From the NCBI GenBank assembly GCA_041917295.1, contig JAYRXX010000022.1:8851-72850 (forward strand): a stretch of DNA of 64,000 nucleotides, in the 5' to 3' direction. Source of the DNA: JADKHR01 sp041917295 (lineage in GTDB: Bacteria > Elusimicrobiota > Elusimicrobia > FEN-1173). Positions within the stretch are counted from its first letter, which is position 1. Each line of letters opens with the position of its first letter. Positions 34,171 through 42,452 of the stretch are shown in pieces. The position numbers and the translations under genes were made by a program. The notes beneath the pieces were generated by a model, which saw nothing but the letters and a program-made list of their open reading frames with translations, ran no database searches and was not told where the DNA came from.

Positions 34171-35015
34171 TGGCCCGCAAACCGAAAATTCCGGAACACG
34201 TTAATCACGAACGGTGGCTGGTGTCGTACGCCGACTTCATTACGTTGCTGTTCGCCTTTTTCACCGTCCTCTACGCCACCGCCCAAACCGATTCCGGGAA
34301 AGTGAACAAATTTGTCGGCGCCGTGGATCGGGCCTTCAGCGCGGGCATTTTTTCGGCGGGGAGCAACGAGCTCATGTTTGCCCAAGAGGGAAACGTGACC
34401 GGACGTGAAATCATCGACCTGGGCATGAACCTCAAAGACGTGGAAAAAAAGATTTCCCAAGCCCTCGAAAAAAGCGGCGCCGGAACCGGCGACGCCGTTA
34501 AACTCGAACGGCACGCGGAAGGGTTGACGTTGATTCTTCAGACCCGCTCTTTTTTCGCTCCCGGGTCCGACATCCTTCGACCGGAAGCCCTCACGCTGTT
34601 GCCCGACGTGGTTGACGTGCTCAAGAAAACCAAACAACGCTTGCGCGTCGAAGGCCACACCGACGACATGCCCATCCACAACGCGTTTTTCGCTTCCAAT
34701 TGGGAACTGTCGACAGCCCGGGCCCTGGCGGTGCTTCATTACCTCACGCGCAACGGCATCGCTCCCGGACGGCTCACCGTCGCCGGCATGGCCGAACATC
34801 AGCCCCTTCGCCCCAACACCACCCGGGAAGGCCGTTCGCGCAACCGCCGGGTGGAAATCGTCATTTTGAGCGACAAGCCGTCGTTTTGGTCTGGAATGAA
34901 AAAAAAGGCGACCGAATCCCCCGGTTGGAAACCGTTGATTTCAAACGATCAAATGGCGCCGGTCCCTGTGCCATCGGGCCCCGCCCAGGAAGAAGCGTCC
35001 CATGCGGCCCCTTGA
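34170..35015 (+). CDS. motB: Flagellar stator protein MotB
   Basis: MotB anchors the stator to peptidoglycan and carries the channel Asp. The 281-residue protein has an N-terminal helix with WLVSYADFITLLFAFFTVLY (the Asp in YADF is the proton site) and a C-terminal OmpA domain with RLRVEGHTDDMPI and RSRNRRVEIVIL. The C-terminal tail of about 35 residues is Pro/Ala-rich. The 14-base overlap with the next gene suggests one transcript. Confidence 0.95.
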   Translation: MARKPKIPEHVNHERWLVSYADFITLLFAFFTVLYATAQTDSGKVNKFVGAVDRAFSAGIFSAGSNELMFAQEGNVTGREIIDLGMNLKDVEKKISQALEKSGAGTGDAVKLERHAEGLTLILQTRSFFAPGSDILRPEALTLLPDVVDVLKKTKQRLRVEGHTDDMPIHNAFFASNWELSTARALAVLHYLTRNGIAPGRLTVAGMAEHQPLRPNTTREGRSRNRRVEIVILSDKPSFWSGMKKKATESPGWKPLISNDQMAPVPVPSGPAQEEASHAAP

Positions 35016-35529
35016 CCCCGCGCCCGGATCGGGCCACATGCACGTGAACGGCCATTTGCCTTTGCGTTGGAAGTCATTAACCCCGGCCGACGCCGAAGTG
35101 GTTCGCTCGACCATCATGGACAAGGCGGTGGCACGATCGTGGAAGATCCGCCCGGAAGGGCATGTAAGCGTGTCGGAAGAGTTGGCGCCATTGATCCGAA
35201 GACTCAACGAATTGGACGAAAAATTGGACCGGGTTTTAAAACGATTGGATCAAACCGAAACGCCCGAATGGCCAATCCGTGCCCTCACCTTGGGCACAGA
35301 AGATATCCGCCTGACGCCGCTGGAGGGAGACGTGTTCCCGCCCGCGGATACGTGGGTTGAGGTGTCTTTTCAACTTCCGCCGGAAGACGACGATGCCCTG
35401 TTGGTCCTGTGCCAATCGAAAGGGGACGGGTTGTTTTCTTTTGTGACGATGGCCCAGGACCAAATGGACCATTTGGTGCGCTACTTACTCAACCGCCAAC
35501 GGCTCGCTCAAACCAATCAATCCTGGTAA
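35002..35529 (+). CDS. PilZ-like (atypical, tPilZ-type) protein next to motAB
   Basis: A 175-residue cytoplasmic protein. The LPLRWKSLTPADAEVV start, the coiled helix LIRRLNELDEKLDRVLKRLD (about 55-75) and a following beta-rich domain resemble atypical PilZ proteins that form coiled-coil oligomers. The usual RxxxR and D/NxSxxG motifs are not clear, so c-di-GMP binding is uncertain. The ATG at 35002 overlaps motB and has AGGAAG upstream. It may modulate the stator; this is inferred from context. Confidence 0.55.
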   Translation: MRPLDPAPGSGHMHVNGHLPLRWKSLTPADAEVVRSTIMDKAVARSWKIRPEGHVSVSEELAPLIRRLNELDEKLDRVLKRLDQTETPEWPIRALTLGTEDIRLTPLEGDVFPPADTWVEVSFQLPPEDDDALLVLCQSKGDGLFSFVTMAQDQMDHLVRYLLNRQRLAQTNQSW

Positions 35530-35539
35530 TTCACCCCCG

Positions 35540-36358
35540 TCATGGATCAAATCGGGTTTCCACTCTCAGAAAAAAACCGCCCATCCGTGTCTGGTTGCGG
35601 TTGTACGAAATAATCGCTCCATCGGTTCCTTCCATGTGCAATCGGCGGTTGCCTTGGCCTAAAATAAACCAATCTTGCCAGACGCCTCCGAACTCCAGAG
35701 CCACCTGTTTCGTGAACCGCCACCCCACCCCGCCTTCCGCTTGGAAAATGGATCCCGCCGACGCGTCGGTTTTGGCGTCGAACAGTTGGACGTAGTAGTG
35801 GGCGGCCGTTTGCCACCGAGCATACAACCTCTGCCCATGCCGCCCTTCCAACCCAAACCCGATGCCTTCGGCCGACATTTCATTGACATCGTCCAGGTTG
35901 CCGCCGGAGGTTCCATTTACGGTAAAGGTTTTTCTCTTAAAAATTTCCCTTACAATTGATAAATGAACTTGGGCCGATACGGGGCTGTGCGCCAGCGGTC
36001 GATGGTAGGTGGCGAAAAAGTTGGTGAACCCCACGTTGAGCGAGGCCGTTTGGTACGTGCCGCTGGAAATGTTGGAAACAGATTCCTGGCCATAGGTCCC
36101 TCCCCCAAAAATCCCCGTGTGCCACAAGCCCAACCCCCAATACCCGCTGTCGCGGGCGGTCTGACGCCATTCCAGCCGATACAAGGGAGCCCGGTTTCCT
36201 TCAAAGCGATTGACGTATTCTTGATCGGGCAACAATTTTCCCTCCCCGCGGTATGTGAGATTCGCCGTCGGGGCCACCATCAAAGAATACTCCCCCGCCG
36301 CCACAGTAACCGCGCCCGTTGCCATCAGACCAAGAATCAGCCGTCGCACAATCGGCAT
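35540..36358 (-). CDS. Predicted outer-membrane beta-barrel protein (paralogue 1)
   Basis: Not a family I can name. The 272-residue product has a signal peptide (RRLILGLMATGAVTVAAGEY) and then alternating polar/aromatic strands throughout (for example YYVQLFDAKTDASAG, VALEFGGVWQDWF, MGGFFLRVETRF), typical of a small barrel of 10-14 strands. It shares the SLxxxPxAxxxYxGxG start with its upstream neighbour, so the two are paralogues. The start at 36358 has GAGG 8 bases upstream. It ends 10 bases from the convergent PilZ-like gene. Confidence 0.65.
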   Translation of the reverse strand: MPIVRRLILGLMATGAVTVAAGEYSLMVAPTANLTYRGEGKLLPDQEYVNRFEGNRAPLYRLEWRQTARDSGYWGLGLWHTGIFGGGTYGQESVSNISSGTYQTASLNVGFTNFFATYHRPLAHSPVSAQVHLSIVREIFKRKTFTVNGTSGGNLDDVNEMSAEGIGFGLEGRHGQRLYARWQTAAHYYVQLFDAKTDASAGSIFQAEGGVGWRFTKQVALEFGGVWQDWFILGQGNRRLHMEGTDGAIISYNRNQTRMGGFFLRVETRFDP

Positions 36359-36359
36359 A

Positions 36360-37184
36360 TCAATACGTCCTCGTGTAAGCAAGGAAAAAACCAAACAAAT
36401 CGGTTTTGTTGATGGGCAAACTGGCGGTGGCGCTCTCCGTGCCCGGGGTCACCCGCCGCCCACCCGGGACAAGAATTTCATAGAGCTGGCGTGTATACCC
36501 AACCGACCAGCGCGAGGGTCCCCGCGCCCAGCCGGTTTCCAACCGAAACGAGTATGAGTATCCTCCTCGCTGGATGCCGCCTTGGTCACTGGTCAAGGTG
36601 TTGTGTGTCCAGAAATAGTGGCCCAACAGCAGTTCCCCGTCCCAAAAGGGCCCACCGCGGGGATGGTCCGGTCGGCCCCGCCCCTGGCCATGAAACCCCA
36701 CGTGGCCGCCCAGGGCGGTGTGAACTTCGTGGGCCGTGTTGGGTTCCGGCGCGCCCCGAAAAACGATGTCTTTTCTGTGAAACGATTGACGCACCCCATT
36801 GAGGCCGAACACCGCTTCCACCGGCGATCCAGCCAGGGCACGTCGGGCGTCGATCCACAGAGAGTGAAGGGCCAGTTTGGTTTGGCCCTGTTGATCGTCG
36901 CTTCCACCGGCGCTGTTGCCGAACTCGTGGGCATACGAAGCGCGGTTCATCCAATATTGGGTTTGAATGGCCCACAGGGAAGACACGTCTTCGCGCCACC
37001 GTATTCCGCCCGCGGGGTTCCAGGGTTTTACCTTCAGTTCCCATCCATTGGGAACTTCCCGGTAACCGGTGCCTTCGTATTCAATGCGAGCCTGGGGAAC
37101 CCATTGCAAGGAAATCTCTCCCCCGTATGCCACTCCAACAAAAATAAGCGCGACCGACGCGGAGACAAAGAACGCGGGTTTCAC
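36360..37184 (-). CDS. Predicted outer-membrane beta-barrel protein (paralogue 2)
   Basis: A 274-residue protein with signal peptide (FFVSASVALIFVGVAYGGE) and many amphipathic strands rich in Tyr and Trp. It ends AYTRTY, with an aromatic last residue as in BAM-inserted barrels. The N-terminal SLQWVPQARIEYEGTG matches the related protein downstream. It overlaps the glycosyltransferase gene by ATGA, so the barrels and the transferase are probably one operon. The function is unknown. Confidence 0.68.
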   Translation of the reverse strand: MKPAFFVSASVALIFVGVAYGGEISLQWVPQARIEYEGTGYREVPNGWELKVKPWNPAGGIRWREDVSSLWAIQTQYWMNRASYAHEFGNSAGGSDDQQGQTKLALHSLWIDARRALAGSPVEAVFGLNGVRQSFHRKDIVFRGAPEPNTAHEVHTALGGHVGFHGQGRGRPDHPRGGPFWDGELLLGHYFWTHNTLTSDQGGIQRGGYSYSFRLETGWARGPSRWSVGYTRQLYEILVPGGRRVTPGTESATASLPINKTDLFGFFLAYTRTY

Positions 37185-38284
37185 TTCGCGGTAAGAAGAC
37201 GTTCGTAAAGAGCGATGGTTTTATCGACCATGCTGTCGAGAGAATAGTTCGCGGTCACCTGGGCGCGGGCCAGCTGAGCCATGGATTGGGCTTCGGCGTG
37301 GTCAGCCAATGTTTGGCGGATGGCGGTGGCCAGGGCGGCCGGGTCGCCCGGGGCAACCAGCCGACCGGTTTTTTCATTTTTCACCAGTTCGCTGTTTCCC
37401 CCCACGTCCGTGGCCACCACGGGGACACCCATGCACATGGCCTCACGCAACACACCGGAAAATCCTTCCCCGGCCAAGGACGACAACACGCTCACATGCA
37501 AAAGCGACAATATGTCTGGGACGTCCGTGCGAAAGCCCGCCAACGTCACGTGGGGTTCAAGACCCAGCGCGTTGACTTTTGCCCGGGCCTCGGGCCCATC
37601 GGTGTCTTTGCCGGCCAACAGAAAATGCGCTTTAACCCCAGCGTCCATTAAAATTTTGGCCGCTTCCAAAAATACCGTTTGGCCTTTCCACCAGCTGAAA
37701 TGGGTTAAGTTGCCCACCACCGGGCGGTCCACCGGCAGCCCCAAATCCCGCCGGAGTTGATCGGCGGGCGGGCGAGGCGCAAATTTAGTGACGTCAACCC
37801 CGCTGTGGATCACCGTAACTTTGTCGGGCGACACGCCGCCGTCGATCAACACCCGCCGAATGTCTTCCGACACGGCCACGAAGGTTCGAATGGCCCGCGA
37901 CCGGTACTTCCATTGGCTGAAGGGGTTCCACTTTTTCAGACGAAACGACACCCGGCGGGACACCACCAAGCGGGGCACCGCTGTAAACAGGTTGGCCAAC
38001 AACGCCGTGGCGTGGGCCCGGGGATGATGGGCGTGAACAATATCGGGGCGAAACGCGCGAATGGCTTGGGCTAACCGCCAAGCGGCCCGAAGGTCGTAAT
38101 CTTCACGCAAGGGGCATGCGGTGACGACGACCTGGCTGTTCGGAACGTGCCGCAAAATTTCGGCTTCGGGAGGACAAAACAAAGCGGCGGCGTGGCCCCG
38201 TTTCACAAGCCCGGCCGCCAGGTTCCATAATTGCACGGTGCCGCCCGACCAACTGCGGCTTTCGGTCACATGCAAAACACGCAT
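37181..38284 (-). CDS. GT4-family glycosyltransferase
   Basis: A 367-residue two-domain GT-B enzyme. The N-terminal domain has MRVLHVTESRSWSGGTVQLW and HAHHPRAHATALLAN; the C-terminal domain has IHSGVDVTKF, GNLTHFSWWKGQ and the donor-binding region with the EGFSGVLREAMCMGVPVVAT (EX7E) motif. It probably adds a sugar to lipid or polysaccharide in envelope assembly; donor and acceptor are unknown. The start is fixed at 38284, next to the stop of the upstream lipoprotein. Confidence 0.9.
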   Translation of the reverse strand: MRVLHVTESRSWSGGTVQLWNLAAGLVKRGHAAALFCPPEAEILRHVPNSQVVVTACPLREDYDLRAAWRLAQAIRAFRPDIVHAHHPRAHATALLANLFTAVPRLVVSRRVSFRLKKWNPFSQWKYRSRAIRTFVAVSEDIRRVLIDGGVSPDKVTVIHSGVDVTKFAPRPPADQLRRDLGLPVDRPVVGNLTHFSWWKGQTVFLEAAKILMDAGVKAHFLLAGKDTDGPEARAKVNALGLEPHVTLAGFRTDVPDILSLLHVSVLSSLAGEGFSGVLREAMCMGVPVVATDVGGNSELVKNEKTGRLVAPGDPAALATAIRQTLADHAEAQSMAQLARAQVTANYSLDSMVDKTIALYERLLTAK

Positions 38285-38496
38285 TATTGAGCCTCTTGGG
38301 CCGCCCGATCCATCAGGGCCTGCTGTTGCTGGATCGCCTGGTTGGCCTCGTCCACCGCCGCCTGGGCTTTCCCGGGCGCCGCCGCCAACCCTTGACCATA
38401 ACGAACCGCGACGTTGTCCGGGGGTGGGGGTGGCGCCTTTTCTTTTTGGCACCCGGCGGCCCCTAGAAAAAGGATAAGCGCGACCCAGCGGTTCAT
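38284..38496 (-). CDS. Small predicted lipoprotein
   Basis: A 70-residue protein with a short signal sequence and lipobox-like LGAAGC (Cys16), a Pro run, and an Ala/Gln-rich helix (residues 40-70) with QAIQQQQ. It overlaps parB by ATGA and is next to the glycosyltransferase. It resembles small Lpp-like or accessory lipoproteins only in form; no function can be assigned. Confidence 0.6.
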   Translation of the reverse strand: MNRWVALILFLGAAGCQKEKAPPPPPDNVAVRYGQGLAAAPGKAQAAVDEANQAIQQQQALMDRAAQEAQ

Positions 38497-39386
38497 GCGT
38501 TCGCCCCTTTGGCGGGTTTCACCGATTTTAACTGCTGGAGAAGGCCGTCCAAATCGTCGATGGAATAAAAATCCAACCGCACCCATCCTTTTTGTTTGCC
38601 CCGGCTGTTGATAACCACCCGACGGCCCAAATGCCGTTGCAGTTCTTCTTCGATGTGGCGCAGATCGGGATTTTTCTTTTGGGACGAGCGGGGAGCGCCA
38701 GCGCCTTTTTCGACAGGGGCCTGACCCGCCAGGGCCTCCACGTCCCGCACGGTCAACTTTTCGTGGACAACCCGTTTGCCCAGTTCTTCTTGCCACGCCT
38801 TGTCGGTGACGGACAACAAGGCCCGGGCGTGTCCTTCAGAAATCAAATCTTCAATAAGCGCGTTGCGCAACATTTGAGGAAGGTCCAACAACCTCAACTT
38901 GTTGGCCACCGCCGAGCGGCTTTTGCCCAACCGGCGGGCCACCTCTTCCTGGGTCAAACCGGCCTCGTCCATCAACCGCCACACCGACTCCGCTTCTTCG
39001 ATGGGGTTTAAATCTTCCCGTTGCAGGTTTTCCACCAACGACAGCTCGTGCCGTTCACGCTCGGTCACGGTACGTACCACGCAAGGAACTTCCACCAGTC
39101 CGGCCATGCGCGACGCGCGCAAGCGGCGCTCGCCGGCCACCAGCTCAAACTCGCCGGGCACCGCCGACGGCGTCACCAACAGCGGCTGGGCCAGCCCGTG
39201 AACTTGAATGGAATCGGCCAACTCTTGAAGGGATTCAGGCGTGAACCGAACCCGCGGCTGATACCGGTTCGGCCGAATTTTTTCCACCGGGATTTTAGCC
39301 ACGGACGAATCCGCCGGTGCCGGGGCGGCAACCGACGACGATTTCAACAGCGCTTCCAAGCCCCGTCCCAACGCTTTGTGTTGCAT
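38493..39386 (-). CDS. parB: Chromosome-partitioning protein ParB/Spo0J
   Basis: ParB binds parS sites and loads SMC; it is a CTPase. The 297-residue protein starts LGRGLEALLK, has the CTP-binding ERRLRASRMAGL segment, the HTH LTQEEVARRLGKSRSAVANK (about 150-170) and a C-terminal dimerisation domain. The ATG follows GGAGGAG. It follows parA after 16 bases, the usual soj-spo0J pair. No consensus parS was found in the window. Confidence 0.95.
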   Translation of the reverse strand: MQHKALGRGLEALLKSSSVAAPAPADSSVAKIPVEKIRPNRYQPRVRFTPESLQELADSIQVHGLAQPLLVTPSAVPGEFELVAGERRLRASRMAGLVEVPCVVRTVTERERHELSLVENLQREDLNPIEEAESVWRLMDEAGLTQEEVARRLGKSRSAVANKLRLLDLPQMLRNALIEDLISEGHARALLSVTDKAWQEELGKRVVHEKLTVRDVEALAGQAPVEKGAGAPRSSQKKNPDLRHIEEELQRHLGRRVVINSRGKQKGWVRLDFYSIDDLDGLLQQLKSVKPAKGANA

Positions 39387-39402
39387 ACGGCGACTCCTCC
39401 CT

Positions 39403-40206
39403 CTAAACAGTGGCCGGTTCGGAAACCGGCAATCGCGGCAGTTCTCCCCGCCGCTCTAAAAATTCGCGCGCCAACGCCAAATACGCCGCCGCCCCTGTGG
39501 AATGCCGATCGTACACCAACGCCGGTTGGCCATGGCTGGGCGCTTCCGCCAGGCGGATGTTGCGGGGGATGGCGGTGCCGTACAATTTTGTCCCGAAAAA
39601 CTTTTTGATCTCGGCGTACACCTGCTGGCTCAAATTCGCGCGTCCGTCAAACATGGTCACCAACACGCCTTCCAGTTCCAAACGGGGGTTCAAACCGCCC
39701 CGCACCCGTTCGATGGTGTTGACCAACATCGACAACCCTTCCAATGCGTAGTATTCGCACGGCATGGGGATCAAGACCGCGTCCGACGCCGCCAGGGCGT
39801 TGATTGTCAGGAGGTTCAGCGCAGGGGGGCAATCAATGAAAATGTATTTGTACACTTTGTGGAATTTTTTGAGGGCCGTCAGCAGACGGGTTTCCCGGCC
39901 CTCGCCGCTCACCAAATCCAGCTCCGCGCCGTACAGGTCCATGTGCGACGGGGCCACGTCCAACCATTCCACCCCGCTCTCTTTCAAGATTTCTTCAAGG
40001 GGGGCGCCTTCCAACAGCACATGCAAAATGTGTTTGGCCAATCCCTCGCGCCCGACGCCCAGTCCCGAGGTAAGGTTGGCCTGGGGATCCAAATCAATCA
40101 GCAACGTCTCTTGCCCCAAATGGGCCAAGGACGCGGCCAAATTGATGGCGGTGGTGGTTTTGCCCACCCCGCCTTTTTGGTTAGCGATGGAGATGACCCG
40201 GGCCAT
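39403..40206 (-). CDS. parA: Chromosome-partitioning ATPase ParA/Soj
   Basis: ParA moves the ParB-parS complex along the nucleoid. The 267-residue protein has the deviant Walker A ANQKGGVGKTTTAINLAASL (about 8-27), YIFIDCPPAL and the C-terminal PSHGQPALVYDRHSTGAAAY. It is of the chromosomal type (no N-terminal HTH). The gene order is zinc-ribbon protein, parA, parB, lipoprotein. Confidence 0.95.
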   Translation of the reverse strand: MARVISIANQKGGVGKTTTAINLAASLAHLGQETLLIDLDPQANLTSGLGVGREGLAKHILHVLLEGAPLEEILKESGVEWLDVAPSHMDLYGAELDLVSGEGRETRLLTALKKFHKVYKYIFIDCPPALNLLTINALAASDAVLIPMPCEYYALEGLSMLVNTIERVRGGLNPRLELEGVLVTMFDGRANLSQQVYAEIKKFFGTKLYGTAIPRNIRLAEAPSHGQPALVYDRHSTGAAAYLALAREFLERRGELPRLPVSEPATV

Positions 40207-40508
40207 CAGTCCAAGTCCAGGTCCCGCACCGGGCGGGACGTGTCCGGTGATTCCCCGGTGCGGCGCAACAAATCGTCGAAGGATTTTTTCAACCGATCGG
40301 CCTTAGTTTTTTCCGTCTCCAGCGATTGGGAAAACAGGCTCTCCCGGCGGTTCGGGTCCTGTTTGAGACGTTGGACCGCCTCGTCCATATCGGCCACGGG
40401 TTTAGGAGCCCGGGGCTCCTGGTGACCCACCACGGCCTTCGCCTCCGGACTGATCGTCAGAAGGGCGTGGCAGTGAGGACACGAAACATCAAAGGCCGAG
40501 GCAACCAT
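40206..40508 (-). CDS. Small zinc-ribbon protein upstream of parA
   Basis: A 100-residue protein with a single CPHC motif near the N-terminus (SCPHCHALLTI, about 9-19), a Pro-rich linker and a charged coiled helix (LETEKTKADRLKKSFDDLLR, about 63-82). Only one CxxC pair is seen, so zinc would need a dimer or the nearby His. It ends on the parA start codon. The function is unknown; the coupling to parAB is notable. Confidence 0.62.
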   Translation of the reverse strand: MVASAFDVSCPHCHALLTISPEAKAVVGHQEPRAPKPVADMDEAVQRLKQDPNRRESLFSQSLETEKTKADRLKKSFDDLLRRTGESPDTSRPVRDLDLD

Positions 40509-40550
40509 GGTGAACGGGATTATACTAAAGGAGATTCGGAAATGGTCGGG

Positions 40551-40856
40551 TTATCGAGTCCCCACATGGCGAATTTCGGTCGTCACAACGGTTCCGCTGT
40601 CCACCCGCACCGTAAACGAGGCAACTCCGGTCGCTAAGTTCCAGACCGGTGGAACGGTTTGAAATCGTGCGCGCCGGACATCCACCGCGGTGTTGGCCGC
40701 GTAATATTCTTTGATATGAACCCGACCCTGGGTGGTCCCTTTTCGATGAACAGCCATCCATTGGCAAAAAACCATCATGACGGGCACCATCACCAACAGA
40801 GTGAACACAACAATCAACATCACCGATCCGGACTGGGACGCTTTACGGGTTCGCAT
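40551..40856 (-). CDS. PilX-like minor pilin component
   Basis: A 101-residue protein with an N-terminal membrane helix (SGSVMLIVVFTLLVMVPVMM, about 9-28) after a short basic leader, then a beta-rich tail. It lacks the classic GF-E pilin motif but has the PilX-type G-S-V-M-L start. It overlaps the PilV-like gene by 14 bases, in the order pilW-pilV-pilX. It probably joins the tip complex. Recognition rests on context. Confidence 0.6.
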   Translation of the reverse strand: MRTRKASQSGSVMLIVVFTLLVMVPVMMVFCQWMAVHRKGTTQGRVHIKEYYAANTAVDVRRARFQTVPPVWNLATGVASFTVRVDSGTVVTTEIRHVGTR

Positions 40857-41334
40857 TGGCGATAATCCGTGTGATCGTGACCGGCGCCCCGTTACGCCGA
40901 GTGACCCGAACCGTGACCCTTTTGTAAGCGCTCGTAGACGTGACAACGGAAACATTTCCAGCACTGCTAACGTTCACGTATTGCACCGTCACAGATCGGG
41001 TAAACTGCTCATAACCTGCCAAGGAATCCGGCCCAGAAAATCCATTCCAATCATCGATGTCATTCATAAGGCTTCCTTCCTGGCCTAAGGTCGTGCTCCC
41101 AGCTGGTGTAACCCCACCCGTGACCGGCGTTGTTTCGTCCCATCGGGCGGTGAGAATACGGTCCATCATCCGTTGGGCCACGGCCACGGCTTTGGTTTCG
41201 TCCCAGGTTTCCACCACGCCTCGCACCGATCGCATAAAAACTCCCAAAATCATCACCAGTAACGGCGTCATGATCAGAACACCGATCACGACCTCTGTGA
41301 GGGTTACCCCCGTCTGATCGGAACGCCTTTTCAT
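40843..41334 (-). CDS. PilV-like prepilin
   Basis: A 163-residue protein with prepilin signal: basic leader, then G-VTLTEVVIGVLIMTPLLV, with Glu at +5 as required for pilin methylation and assembly. The C-terminal part is beta-rich and variable. It overlaps the PilW-like gene upstream (ATGA) and the PilX-like gene downstream. A minor pilin of a type IV pilus or type II-like pseudopilus. Confidence 0.78.
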   Translation of the reverse strand: MKRRSDQTGVTLTEVVIGVLIMTPLLVMILGVFMRSVRGVVETWDETKAVAVAQRMMDRILTARWDETTPVTGGVTPAGSTTLGQEGSLMNDIDDWNGFSGPDSLAGYEQFTRSVTVQYVNVSSAGNVSVVTSTSAYKRVTVRVTRRNGAPVTITRIIANANP

Positions 41335-42452
41335 GGCACCTCCGATAGAACGGAAAAACTCAAGGATTCCGTTTGAATCCCCGTAGCGCCAACAGCCCCC
41401 GCTTCGAGCGTCACGATCAGCGGAAAATTAAGACCCCGGCTAAAATTCGTGGCCGCGCCGATCACGCCCGGGACAGGTTCGCCAAAATCCCAGGCCAATT
41501 GGCATCGACGGATGCTATTGAGTCGTCCCAGTTCCTCCACAGGTCCACCAAACGGAATACGTTCACGAATCAGTTGGCCGCTGTTTTGCCAGGGAACCAA
41601 GCGATATCGCATTTTGACCCGTTGCCCCGCCAGTGCACCCGCCGATTGAAATCGATCGAACTCAAAAACCCGCCCGCTCGTCGGTGTCAATTCAGTGCGC
41701 AACGGGGTCACAACAACATCGTCAAACCCGAAATGGGAAACCAGCCCCCTCGGTTCAAAATTGATCCCAAGCTCCACCCGATAGTTGAACCCTCCCACAG
41801 CGTCAACGAAAGACGAAAGAAATGTCCAATTCGGATTCGCCATATCTGAAAATGACGGCTTAACAAGTTCCGTCGACGGCCATGGATCGGTGTCGCCGAG
41901 CAACCGAATAAATCCGTCCCCTGGGCCGCCGAAAAGCGGTTCAATCGTTTGGCGTATCCAACCGCCGACCAAATATCGTTCTCCATCCGCAAGTAAAAAC
42001 GTGGGGGAAAACGCCTGATACCTGTTTAACGAGTTGAGGCCCAGGCCAAAATTACCTTGGTAGCGAAACTCCGGTCGATTACTGACAGATCCTATCGAGT
42101 AGAGTACCCGACCACCCAGCGACCGCAGGAGCGGCACGGGAGGACACGTCCAAAAATCCGCGGGGGTCGGTGTAAATGTGGAAATCCGGGTGGGAACCGC
42201 TTCAAACCCCGGATTCGGCAAAACGTTGCCCAACGAACTTCTGGGCGCTGACAGGAGGTCCCTTTCTATTGTCTGCTTAGCGAACTGAAGGTCTCGATGA
42301 AGGGGCAAAGATTGTTGAATGTAATTCACCCCTTGTCCGACGTTTCGAATAATGGAAAATAGAAAGATCATGATCACGGGGATCAAGGCCGACACCACCA
42401 TAAGCTCAACAAGTGAAAAACCGCCTCGAAAGTTTTCGATCGTTCGTCTCAT
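41331..42452 (-). CDS. PilW-like prepilin
   Basis: A 373-residue protein with prepilin signal GG-FSLVELMVVSALIPVIM and a single helix, then a large globular part (about 60-373) containing two jelly-roll-like beta segments (for example YLVGGWIRQ, NYRVELGI). It is larger than usual PilW. It overlaps the FG-GAP gene stop by ATGA. It probably supports the tip protein encoded just upstream. Confidence 0.72.
   Translation of the reverse strand: MRRTIENFRGGFSLVELMVVSALIPVIMIFLFSIIRNVGQGVNYIQQSLPLHRDLQFAKQTIERDLLSAPRSSLGNVLPNPGFEAVPTRISTFTPTPADFWTCPPVPLLRSLGGRVLYSIGSVSNRPEFRYQGNFGLGLNSLNRYQAFSPTFLLADGERYLVGGWIRQTIEPLFGGPGDGFIRLLGDTDPWPSTELVKPSFSDMANPNWTFLSSFVDAVGGFNYRVELGINFEPRGLVSHFGFDDVVVTPLRTELTPTSGRVFEFDRFQSAGALAGQRVKMRYRLVPWQNSGQLIRERIPFGGPVEELGRLNSIRRCQLAWDFGEPVPGVIGAATNFSRGLNFPLIVTLEAGAVGATGIQTESLSFSVLSEVP

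Noticed and set aside
35036..35050. CACGTGAA core resembling half of a parS site
   Set aside because: It matches too few positions of the parS consensus and lies inside the PilZ-like coding region.
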